A model generated the notes under the pieces. That model was not told the DNA's origin. It saw nothing but the letters and a program-made list of their open reading frames with translations, and made no database searches. The translations under genes were made by a program, and so were the position numbers. From NCBI GenBank assembly GCA_004524445.1, contig SDNP01000032.1, forward strand, positions 1-32,849: 32,849 nucleotides of DNA, in the 5' to 3' direction. This DNA is from Candidatus Thorarchaeota archaeon. GTDB taxonomy: Archaea > Asgardarchaeota > Thorarchaeia > Thorarchaeales > Thorarchaeaceae. Positions 6,283-13,758 of this stretch are shown here, piece after piece (the first letter of the stretch is position 1; each line of letters opens with the position of its first letter).

Positions 6283-8148
6283 CTAATTTACTGGAAGATT
6301 TAGGCGTTTCAGGGTTTCCTTCGTTGGTAGTCCTGTTTCTGGGTCCCATCCTCGAATCTCATAATATTCATCAAGCATTTCGTTCAATTCCACAACCTCT
6401 CCCTTAGAGGGCCCCTTCGGTGCAGGCACGTCCGTGAGTCGCTTGGGAAGCTGATCATCTTTTCGAGTCACACCTCGTCTAGCGTTGAAGAGTCGATTGA
6501 GGTTGACTATTCTCTCTCCGATTTCTCTCAATTCTTTAGCAGTGAACTCAAGTCCGTTGTGTATCCTTAGAGCAACTACAACATCATCATAGTAGAACTC
6601 GGGTGGTATCTGAGTTCCATATTTGCATAACCCAACGCTCTCAACTACAACCATGTAGTTCTCTGACTCGGCAACCATGATTCCCTTGTATTTCGGATTC
6701 AGGCGCTGTGCCATCTCTGGAAGATACTCCTCTCCGAAACGCTCCTTTATTTCTTCATCAAATCCGACTTCATCTAAGACTGGGAAGGCGTAGAGATGGT
6801 CCGCACCTCTCGCCGCAGTGACTGCAGCTAGCCCCATTGATTTCTGGGCTCTCGGTTCTTGTCCGGCTATCTCTTGCTTCTTGACAGTCATCACAAATTC
6901 TTCAGAACCTCGGCCAATCTTTTCCGCTGCTCGTTGACTCCCCTCAGCAAGAACATCACCAAATCCCTCACGATGAGCAATCATTTTGGTTAGTTTTACA
7001 ATCGCTTCATGATTTCCCCAACCGAGGTCAATCCCACCAGTATCCTCTTCTGTGATGAGTCCCTCGTCCCAGGCCTCCATTGCCCAGGATATGGTTGCGC
7101 CAAGGGAGATTGTATCCATCCCGTATTGGTTTGCCAAATGATGACTATATAGAATTGATTCTAGGTTCTCGTTTCCACAACGAGATCCGAGTGCGGATTG
7201 GGACTCGAATTCCGGTGAACCTCCCTCATAGCAATAGGGTCCCTTAGACACTCTTGTGTATCGACCACAGCGCTGCAGACACGCCCAGTCGGACCTTGGC
7301 TTAACAAGATAATCTTCAGTGATGGCTTCTCCACCAATCTTATCAGAACCCTCGAAGACACCTTGCCTCATATTGTATGAGGGCAGACGCCCGATGCTTT
7401 GCATCAATTCTATCAAGCTAGTTGTGCCATATTTTGCCCTGTCGGGCGTGAAGGGATTATCAAGCATTCGCCGGTGAAACTCGTCCATCCGTTTTAGATA
7501 CACATCTGGTTCTGCAACCTCAATCTTGCCAGTCCCACGAATACAGATTGCTTTGAGCTTCTTTGCTCCCATAACTGCTCCAAGACCCGAGCGCGCAGAG
7601 GCTCTGTCTCGGTCATTCATAATGGCTGCAAAACGAACCAGGTTTTCCCCCGCCTGTCCAATGGCTAGTGTTCGACACCGTATGCCATGACGTTCTCTCA
7701 AAATATCATCTGTTTCGAAGACATCCTTCCCCCACAAATCACTGGCATCAAGAATCTCCACTTTCTCGTTTCTGATATTAAGATAAACCGGTTTTTCTGA
7801 AGCACCGGTAAAGAAGATCGCATCATAACCTGCAAGCTTTAGTTCTGGGCCCCAAAAACCAGCAGCGTGACTCTCGCCCCATATATCCGTTAGTGGTGAG
7901 AGTGCTGCAATGACGTGTCTCGATGCTTGCGGAAACATTGAGCCAGTTAGGAGGCCCGTTGCCATTCCCAGCACATTCTCAGGTGACAATGGATCTGTAT
8001 CCGCGTCTGTTTGGTCATAGATGACCTTGGATAGAAGGCCCGCACCAAGGAGGTACTTCTGAATTAGTTCTTCATCAAGAGGTCTCTTCTCTATCTCCTT
8101 TGTCGTAAGGTCAATCCAGAGAATCTTCCCACCCACGCCCTTAATCAT
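6283..8148 (-). CDS. Aldehyde:ferredoxin oxidoreductase, tungsten-type (AOR 1)
   Basis: 621 residues covering the AOR N domain and two C-terminal domains. The family oxidises aldehydes to acids at a tungsten bis-pterin site and passes electrons to ferredoxin. Typical blocks are GKILWIDLTTKEI, YLLGAGLLSKV, GESHAAGFWGPELKLAGYDA, RSGLGAVMGAKKLKAI and GMDTISLG. The [4Fe-4S] ligand pattern CxxCxxxC...C is incomplete: positions are Asp287, Cys290, Cys294 and Cys508, so the first Cys is Asp. The frame runs up to 8190, but GGAGGTG at 8158-8164 inside the ferredoxin gene's end sits 9 bases before ATG 8148, so that start is chosen. It is the last gene of an operon with ferredoxin, amidohydrolase and MoaD. 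The substrate is unknown. Confidence 0.92.
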   Translation of the reverse strand: MIKGVGGKILWIDLTTKEIEKRPLDEELIQKYLLGAGLLSKVIYDQTDADTDPLSPENVLGMATGLLTGSMFPQASRHVIAALSPLTDIWGESHAAGFWGPELKLAGYDAIFFTGASEKPVYLNIRNEKVEILDASDLWGKDVFETDDILRERHGIRCRTLAIGQAGENLVRFAAIMNDRDRASARSGLGAVMGAKKLKAICIRGTGKIEVAEPDVYLKRMDEFHRRMLDNPFTPDRAKYGTTSLIELMQSIGRLPSYNMRQGVFEGSDKIGGEAITEDYLVKPRSDWACLQRCGRYTRVSKGPYCYEGGSPEFESQSALGSRCGNENLESILYSHHLANQYGMDTISLGATISWAMEAWDEGLITEEDTGGIDLGWGNHEAIVKLTKMIAHREGFGDVLAEGSQRAAEKIGRGSEEFVMTVKKQEIAGQEPRAQKSMGLAAVTAARGADHLYAFPVLDEVGFDEEIKERFGEEYLPEMAQRLNPKYKGIMVAESENYMVVVESVGLCKYGTQIPPEFYYDDVVVALRIHNGLEFTAKELREIGERIVNLNRLFNARRGVTRKDDQLPKRLTDVPAPKGPSKGEVVELNEMLDEYYEIRGWDPETGLPTKETLKRLNLPVN

Positions 8149-8149
8149 T

Positions 8150-8635
8150 CTATTCAGCACCTCCGTAGAGCGCGTCTTCGTGTTTCTCATATAGGCTTTT
8201 CAGACGACCATCCTTGTCTTTTCTCTCGAGACCCTCATCAGTGGTCATCCATATTGCAAACACAGGACATCTCTTGATGCATTGCCCGCATTGGATACAT
8301 TTGATGGCTTTACCCGTATCGGGATTGATCTTTATTGCATCGTATGGACATGCCTTTATGCAATCACCATGACCTTTGCATTTATTCTTGTCAATGATGA
8401 CAATTCCCTTTGAGTTTCTCCTGATGGCCTCCACTGGACATGCCTCAATACAGGGCGCATCTTCGCAGTTACGGCAGAATAGGGGGAAATCGAGTCCGTT
8501 TTCCAAGCGGACAACTCTATTCCTTGCCTGCTCTGGACTGATGACTTTGTGAAAATGCATGCTACACGTCATCGAACAAATCATGCATCCTGTACAAACT
8601 TCGGGGTCTCCAAATACGTATCTTCTCGTAGACAT
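8150..8635 (-). CDS. Four-cluster ferredoxin, AOR electron-transfer partner
   Basis: 161 residues with sixteen cysteines in four groups typical of polyferredoxins of the AOR/DMSO-reductase-B type: CTGCMICSMTC, CRNCEDAPCIEACP, CKGHGDCIKACP and CIQCGQCIKRCP. It should bind four [4Fe-4S] clusters and carry electrons from AOR 1 to soluble ferredoxin or another acceptor. It has no signal peptide, so it is cytoplasmic. ATG start with GAGGTA about 8 bases upstream. Its stop codon lies one base before the AOR start, and the AOR ribosome binding site is inside its last codons, so the two are translationally coupled. A second, related pair lies at 13759-16180. Confidence 0.92.
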   Translation of the reverse strand: MSTRRYVFGDPEVCTGCMICSMTCSMHFHKVISPEQARNRVVRLENGLDFPLFCRNCEDAPCIEACPVEAIRRNSKGIVIIDKNKCKGHGDCIKACPYDAIKINPDTGKAIKCIQCGQCIKRCPVFAIWMTTDEGLERKDKDGRLKSLYEKHEDALYGGAE

Positions 8636-8647
8636 TCTGTCATACCT

Positions 8648-10006
8648 CTATAGGTGGATTGCGTCGCCCATCTTTTGGAACTGGCCATGTCCTGGCTTGA
8701 TGGTTGTTCTGTCGTCTTCAAATACTTTGACACCTCGCACAAATGTCATAATGGGCGCCCCGGTCATCTCCATCCCTTCATAGAGGGTCCAGCCACATTT
8801 TGAAAACATCATATCTGCAGAGATTTTTTCCTTCTTGGTTAGGTCTACCAAGACCATATCTGCATCGGACCCAACTGCAAGTACGCCTTTTTTTGGATAT
8901 AAACCGAAGAGCTTGGCTGGTTTGCTTGAAGTTACTTCAAGCAGGCGATGAAATGTCAAGCGATTCTTGTTGATTCCTTCAGACAGCAACACTCTGATTA
9001 TCATCTGAACACCATCGACCCCCGCCCACGCGTTTCGAATATCATGCTCTCCCTCTTCCTTCTTCTCTATTGGGGCGGGTGCATGATCACTGACAACAAT
9101 ATCGATTGTCCCTCGAAGTAAGGCTGACCATAGAGCAGCTCTATCTTGTTTGCTCCTCAGGGGCGGATTCATCTTGCTCTTCGTACCAAGGCGATTCATC
9201 TCATCTCGATGGAATTGCAAATGGTGTGGACAGACCTCCGTTGTTACAAGATCTCCATTTAGCTTCGCTCGTTCAACGGAAACTAATGCCCCTCTCGTGG
9301 TGATATGCGCGATATGGAGATGCCCTCCTGTCTTCTTCAATATTGCAATATTACGGTCAACCGCTATCTCCTCTGCAATCTCTGGTCGGGAGAGTGCATG
9401 ACTTATCGGAGCATCCCATTCTCCCTCCATCCTGCCAGAAAATTCGTCTAGTATATCTCTATCTTCAGAGTGAATTGCTAGGTGACCTCCATATTCAGAG
9501 GTCTCGCTTAGGGCTCTGACGATGGCACCAGTGCTTGCATAAAACGGCTCTGCAGTGAATGCCTTGAAGGCAGCAACTCCTGTATTGATAAGTTTGGGAA
9601 TCATTCCAACATTGTCAGAAGTGAGCATTCCACCATAGAGTGAAAAATCAACGATTGACATGTCTTGTCCCAGTCCCACCTTACATTCAACTGCCTCCAC
9701 AGTATCTACTTGAGATACCAGAGGCATATCGACAACTGTTGTCACCCCTCCAGCTGCAGCAGATCTGCTACCGGTGGTAAAATCCTCATGTTCCTCCATT
9801 TCCGGGTCATGAATATGAGCATGACCATCAATTAGGCCTGGTAGGAGGTATTTTTTCTCGGCATCAATAATTTCATCAGCCGGTGGCAAGTGCTCGTCAG
9901 AGGCGATAATCGCGATTCTTCCATTTGACACACCTACTCCGCCTCTTATTATTCCACTCTCAAGAACAAGTTTCGCATTTTTGATTACTAAGTCCAACTT
10001 TTTCAT
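8648..10006 (-). CDS. Cyclic amidohydrolase (allantoinase/dihydropyrimidinase/dihydroorotase family)
   Basis: 452 residues of a binuclear metal-dependent amidohydrolase that opens cyclic amide rings. The ligands are visible: HxH in DGHAHIHDP (His62 and His64), the carboxylated lysine in AAFKAF (Lys148), His179 in AIHSED, His234 in HIAH and Asp307 in SDHAP. The sequence KMNPPLRSKQDR upstream of the Asp is typical of allantoinase and dihydroorotase. ATG start with GGAGGAGG overlapping the end of the MoaD gene. Its place in an AOR/MoaD operon, away from pyrimidine synthesis genes, makes a biosynthetic dihydroorotase less likely than a hydantoin, dihydropyrimidine or allantoin hydrolase. The substrate cannot be fixed from sequence. 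Confidence 0.88.
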   Translation of the reverse strand: MKKLDLVIKNAKLVLESGIIRGGVGVSNGRIAIIASDEHLPPADEIIDAEKKYLLPGLIDGHAHIHDPEMEEHEDFTTGSRSAAAGGVTTVVDMPLVSQVDTVEAVECKVGLGQDMSIVDFSLYGGMLTSDNVGMIPKLINTGVAAFKAFTAEPFYASTGAIVRALSETSEYGGHLAIHSEDRDILDEFSGRMEGEWDAPISHALSRPEIAEEIAVDRNIAILKKTGGHLHIAHITTRGALVSVERAKLNGDLVTTEVCPHHLQFHRDEMNRLGTKSKMNPPLRSKQDRAALWSALLRGTIDIVVSDHAPAPIEKKEEGEHDIRNAWAGVDGVQMIIRVLLSEGINKNRLTFHRLLEVTSSKPAKLFGLYPKKGVLAVGSDADMVLVDLTKKEKISADMMFSKCGWTLYEGMEMTGAPIMTFVRGVKVFEDDRTTIKPGHGQFQKMGDAIHL

Positions 10007-10009
10007 CTT

Positions 10010-10291
10010 TTATCCTCCTCCTACTGGTGGAAAGATTGCGATTGTATCCCCTAGCTCTAGCTCAGTATCACGGCCATCGAGAGTTTCTATCCTTTTTCCA
10101 TTCACCATAACAGAAAAGAATCGTTTAAGCTCTCCAGTATCAGGGTCAAAGACAGTCTTCTCAAATTCTGGGCCGAGCTTCTTCTTCAATTTCTCTAAGA
10201 GCTCTCCAACGTTTGCTGCTCTCATCTCTACAGACTTCTTTCCCGCCTTCTCTCTTACAGTTGCAAACAATTTGACTGTGACCTCTGGCAT
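10010..10291 (-). CDS. moaD: MoaD/ThiS-family sulfur carrier protein
   Basis: 93 residues with the ubiquitin-like fold pattern: VTVKLFATVREKAGKKSVEM, the helix VGELLEKLKKKLG, FFSVMVNGKRI, then LELGDTIAIFPPVGGG at the C-terminus. MoaD is thiocarboxylated on its terminal Gly and donates sulfur to form the dithiolene of molybdopterin, the cofactor used by AOR. Archaeal members can also act as SAMP protein modifiers. The ending is three glycines rather than GG. The frame extends to 10375, but the fold starts at MPEVTV (ATG 10291, GAGG about 8 bases upstream). It is first in the operon with amidohydrolase, ferredoxin and AOR 1, which points to tungstopterin supply for AOR. Confidence 0.85.
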   Translation of the reverse strand: MPEVTVKLFATVREKAGKKSVEMRAANVGELLEKLKKKLGPEFEKTVFDPDTGELKRFFSVMVNGKRIETLDGRDTELELGDTIAIFPPVGGG

Positions 10292-10423
10292 CAGATTGCC
10301 TCGCCTATCTTCCTTGGTGAGATGAGATATTAATAATTCCCAATGGACTTTCTTGTTTTTCTTGACTACATCCATCTTTTCTCACTGTAGATGAACTTCG
10401 TAGCAGTTATAGGTAATAGTGGG

Positions 10424-10433
10424 GATATATTTT
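10424..10433 (+). promoter_or_regulatory. TATA box for the PfkB kinase gene
   Basis: GATATATTTT lies 38 bases upstream of the ATG at 10472, so transcription would begin near 10453 and leave a short leader with GAGG before the start codon. The sequence is nearly symmetric and may also serve the MoaD operon on the other strand. Confidence 0.5.
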
Positions 10434-10471
10434 CCTGAGTAGACATTCCCCTTGGTACTGAGGCCATCTAG

Positions 10472-11362
10472 ATGGAAATCATTGTCGTAGGACATCTGAG
10501 TAGAGATTTGATTATTACTCCGGATTATGAACGTGAAGCACTGGGTGGAGCCGCTGCCTATGCGATGGTCGCTCCCCACCTTGGTGCCCTCGGCGCAGGT
10601 ATAGTATCAAGAGTGGGAGAAGATTTCGAACAGACATATATCGACGACCTCCGCGAGGCAAATCTGGATCTCACAGGTCTCCGGGTTTCTGGAGAGAAAA
10701 CGACTCGGTTTGTCAACAAGTACGATAGGGACGGTAATCGTACACAATATGTCGAGGCAATAGCTCCTGAATTACGTGCCGCTGATTTATCTCCAGAGCA
10801 TCTTGAAGCCAATATATTTCATTTCAGCCCGATTATTGGGGAAGTACACCCCAGCTGTATTGAGGCGGCAAAGACCTATGGCGCACTGATTTCACTTGAT
10901 GTTCAAGGCTATGTGCGCGAGAATGATGAAGGAAAAGTAGTGCCCAAAGAATGGACGGATGCAGATCAAATAATACGGAATGTGGACATACTAAAGTGCG
11001 ACAAAGAAGAAATGAAGCTATTTGCTGATGACTATACTGAAGAGGACAGTGCTGAAAAGATACTGAGTTGGGGTCCCCATGCCATTATTGTTACTAAGAA
11101 CCAGGAGGGCTCAACCATCTATACCAGAAACATCCAGACTGATATCCCCTCTGTGGTGCCTGAGGACTATGTCGATTCGACTGGGTGCGGTGACACCTAT
11201 GCAATTGCCTTTCTCCTTGAATACATGAGAACCGGTGATGTCAAACGAGCCGGGCTTTTTGGGGCTACAACATCCTCATTTAATCTGGAACATGTTGGAC
11301 CATACTCTCTGCCATCACGGTCAGAGATCGAAGATAGGATGAAACAATATATGGAAGCCTGA
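10472..11362 (+). CDS. PfkB-family (ribokinase-like) carbohydrate or nucleoside kinase
   Basis: 296 residues of the ribokinase fold. The N-terminal strand and dimer-lid region is IIVVGHLSRDLI, followed by LGGAAAYAMVAPHLGALGAGIVSRVG, the usual GG motif region. The C-terminal signature is VDSTGCGDTYAIAF, with Asp241 as catalytic base in the anion-hole loop. It transfers phosphate from ATP (or ADP) to a hydroxyl of a sugar, nucleoside or similar alcohol. ATG start with GAGG upstream and a TATA box at 10424. It reads away from the MoaD operon and towards the M24 peptidase gene, 63 bases downstream. The substrate is not predictable; archaeal relatives include ribokinase, nucleoside kinase and KDG kinase. 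Confidence 0.88.
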   Translation: MEIIVVGHLSRDLIITPDYEREALGGAAAYAMVAPHLGALGAGIVSRVGEDFEQTYIDDLREANLDLTGLRVSGEKTTRFVNKYDRDGNRTQYVEAIAPELRAADLSPEHLEANIFHFSPIIGEVHPSCIEAAKTYGALISLDVQGYVRENDEGKVVPKEWTDADQIIRNVDILKCDKEEMKLFADDYTEEDSAEKILSWGPHAIIVTKNQEGSTIYTRNIQTDIPSVVPEDYVDSTGCGDTYAIAFLLEYMRTGDVKRAGLFGATTSSFNLEHVGPYSLPSRSEIEDRMKQYMEA

Positions 11363-11425
11363 ACACCTAATTGGAAACGCTTTTCTTACCAACGATATTC
11401 TCTGAAGGAGTGCTGAGGTGACCCC

Positions 11426-12610
11426 TTGCTCGAAGACCTTGATAACTTGATGGAAATTGAAGAGATTGACTCTCTAATGGTTTCTGGAAATGCATTCGAT
11501 AATCCGGATGTCTACTGGCTTACTGGTTTTCGTTCTCCTGATAACATTCTTTGCTTGCATAATCGTGGAGAGGAAACCATAGTTGCCACCGCATTCAAGA
11601 CCCTTGAGAGGCTGGAGAAAGAGAGTTTCATCGAAAAGACCTTTGATCTCACCGAGCTCTACCAGTCCTTTATGGAACGCGGAGAACGCGCAACAGATAA
11701 TCCTGAGAAAGTGATGGATGCAGTTCTCAAGGAGAATTTTGATGGAGAAGTGATTGGAGTACCCAGGCGGTTTCCATCAGATTTGTTAATTGCTATCCAA
11801 AACTTAGGATGTGAAGTAAAGCCCGTTCCTGATTTGCTCCTGCAAGCCAGAGCAACCAAATCCGAAGAAGAAATCAAAATGATTGAGAAGGCGGGAGAGG
11901 CTACTATCTGCGCTCTCTCGAATGTTATTGAGCTGATCAAGAACACTGGAATCGGTGCTAATGACGTTTTGCTAAGCGATGGTGAGCCGCTAACTGTGCG
12001 TGATGTAAAACAAGCATTGAACCATAATCTACTTGATATGACTGCAGAGGCGGCTGAAGACTCGATTGTTGCGGTTGGTCAGATGGGCTATGACTGGCAT
12101 TACCTAGGTGCTCCCGACGATAAAATCAAGGCTAATGTTCCCATTATTATGGATGTCTTTCCTAGACTTAAAATTGAACGATACGTGGCTGACGTCACCC
12201 GAACCGTTGTGAAGGGGACTCCCAGCGATAAGGTTCGGGAGATGTTTTATGCTGTCATGGAGGCCGGAGATGCAGTATTGGATGAGATGACTGCAGGTGC
12301 CAACATTGATGACGTGAACATGGCATGCTATAACACCCTAAAGGAGCATGGCTTTGGTTCTTCAAGGCTCAATCCTGGCGCAAAGGAAGGAATGACGCAT
12401 AGTCTTGGCCATGGTATTGGACTAGAGGTCCATGAATATCCAAGCATGTATGTTCGTGATGGCGAATTCAAGGAAGGCCATGTTGTTGCCATAGAGCCAG
12501 GAGTCTATTTGATGAATGAAGGTGGAGTTCGCATCGAAAATGACTTTGTGGTGACCAAGGACAAACCTAAAAGAACTACCATGGGCCTAGAAGAGATACT
12601 ATACTTGTAG
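11426..12610 (+). CDS. pepQ: M24-family metallopeptidase (Xaa-Pro aminopeptidase-like)
   Basis: 394 residues with a creatinase-like N-terminal domain (residues 1 to about 150, including VYWLTGFRSPDN) and a C-terminal pita-bread domain. The dinuclear metal ligands are all present in order: Asp in MDVFPR, Asp in ADVTRT, His in HSLGHGIGLEVHE, Glu in IEPGVY and Glu in GGVRIEND. It probably removes N-terminal residues before proline or cleaves Xaa-Pro dipeptides in the cytoplasm. The start is TTG with GAGGTGA 4 bases upstream; an ATG at 11450 is the alternative. It lies in line with the kinase upstream and may share its transcript. The gene symbol is approximate, since aminopeptidase and prolidase cannot be separated here. 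Confidence 0.87.
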   Translation: MLEDLDNLMEIEEIDSLMVSGNAFDNPDVYWLTGFRSPDNILCLHNRGEETIVATAFKTLERLEKESFIEKTFDLTELYQSFMERGERATDNPEKVMDAVLKENFDGEVIGVPRRFPSDLLIAIQNLGCEVKPVPDLLLQARATKSEEEIKMIEKAGEATICALSNVIELIKNTGIGANDVLLSDGEPLTVRDVKQALNHNLLDMTAEAAEDSIVAVGQMGYDWHYLGAPDDKIKANVPIIMDVFPRLKIERYVADVTRTVVKGTPSDKVREMFYAVMEAGDAVLDEMTAGANIDDVNMACYNTLKEHGFGSSRLNPGAKEGMTHSLGHGIGLEVHEYPSMYVRDGEFKEGHVVAIEPGVYLMNEGGVRIENDFVVTKDKPKRTTMGLEEILYL

Positions 12611-12615
12611 AGCGG

Positions 12616-13710
12616 CTAACCCACACTCAATGCGTAGAATGGACAGACAGAGATGCACATTCCGCATCTCTGGCATCTATCTTCATCAATCCCAAAGAAG
12701 TCTTTTTTCTTGTTCACAGTGATTGCATTATATACACATGATTTTTCACAGAGTCCACATAGAGTGCACTTCTCAAGATTGACTTGGGGCTTGCCTCTCA
12801 GAGAATGCTTTTCTTTCAGATGAGGAAGTGCCAGTCCAGTCAACTGACTGACAGACTCGTACTGATGTTCTTTGAGCCAATCTGACATCTCACCTGCAAT
12901 TCTACCATAGACTGTCTGTCCCTCTAGGATAGCAGCTGTGCATACTTGAACAGCAGATGCGCCCGCCATCATGAACTCGATGGAATCTTCTCCAGACGAA
13001 ACTCCACCAACGGCAATAACCGGAATATCAACAGCACTGGCAATATCTGCAACACATCGCATTGCAATGGGTTTGAGAGCGGCACCACTTAGCCATCCCT
13101 CTCCCCCATCGCTGCCTAAGAATGGTTTCCCGGTTTCTATATCAATGCGTAGGCAAGGACCGTATGTGTTGATTGCCACAATCCCGTCAACATGCTTCTC
13201 GATTTCCTTTGCAACTGCAACCACATCGACCTTCGGGCTAAGCTTGGCAAAGATTGGGATATCTACGGCATCTTTCAGGGCCTTGGCAATCTCGACATGT
13301 CCTCCAACATAATGAGTACTAAATTCGATGGCTTGCACACCTGCATCCTCAATCTTAGGGGCAATCTCAGCAACTTCTTCAGGTGTGTAACCGACGCTAG
13401 CTATCACAGGAAGTCCAGAACTCAAAGCTATAGGATACTCCCTTTCTAGCCACTGCGATAACGGAATTTCACTCCACAGTTCTGCATTAAGCAATCCGCG
13501 TCGTGATTTCACTCTTCCCCGTCCGAGCGCAGTGATATTGGGATTTGGCACTTCTGCTGGCTTGATACTGACAGTCTTTGCGACTAATCCTCCTGCACCC
13601 CCTGTGGCAGCATTAAGCAGGGTCATGCCATCTCGTGCAGCTGGTCCTGCGGCTGTAAGGACTGGGTTTCTTAGTTTCAGGCCTGCTAAGTTGACTTTGA
13701 GGTCTGGCAT
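12616..13710 (-). CDS. Dihydroorotate/dihydropyrimidine dehydrogenase-like flavoprotein with ferredoxin domain
   Basis: 364 residues: an FMN-binding TIM barrel (about 1-300) similar to PreA and the C-terminal half of dihydropyrimidine dehydrogenase, then two [4Fe-4S] motifs (CTLCGLCEKSC and CQRCGMCISVCP). Shared blocks include LRNPVLTAAGP, IPIFAKLSPKV, WLSGAALKPIAMR, IPVIAVGGVSSGEDSIEF and GASAVQVCTA. The loop that normally reads NLSCPH, followed by the catalytic Cys, is short and reads EFSTHYVGGH, so the usual catalytic cysteine is missing and the substrate may differ. It starts 48 bases after the AOR 2 gene on the same strand and would be the third gene of that operon. It probably exchanges electrons with ferredoxin. 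The family is secure; the reaction is not. Confidence 0.85.
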   Translation of the reverse strand: MPDLKVNLAGLKLRNPVLTAAGPAARDGMTLLNAATGGAGGLVAKTVSIKPAEVPNPNITALGRGRVKSRRGLLNAELWSEIPLSQWLEREYPIALSSGLPVIASVGYTPEEVAEIAPKIEDAGVQAIEFSTHYVGGHVEIAKALKDAVDIPIFAKLSPKVDVVAVAKEIEKHVDGIVAINTYGPCLRIDIETGKPFLGSDGGEGWLSGAALKPIAMRCVADIASAVDIPVIAVGGVSSGEDSIEFMMAGASAVQVCTAAILEGQTVYGRIAGEMSDWLKEHQYESVSQLTGLALPHLKEKHSLRGKPQVNLEKCTLCGLCEKSCVYNAITVNKKKDFFGIDEDRCQRCGMCISVCPFYALSVG

Positions 13711-13758
13711 ATCTGTTCTTCTTCATGTTTCAGCATATGAATCCTGCCCACAATCAGA

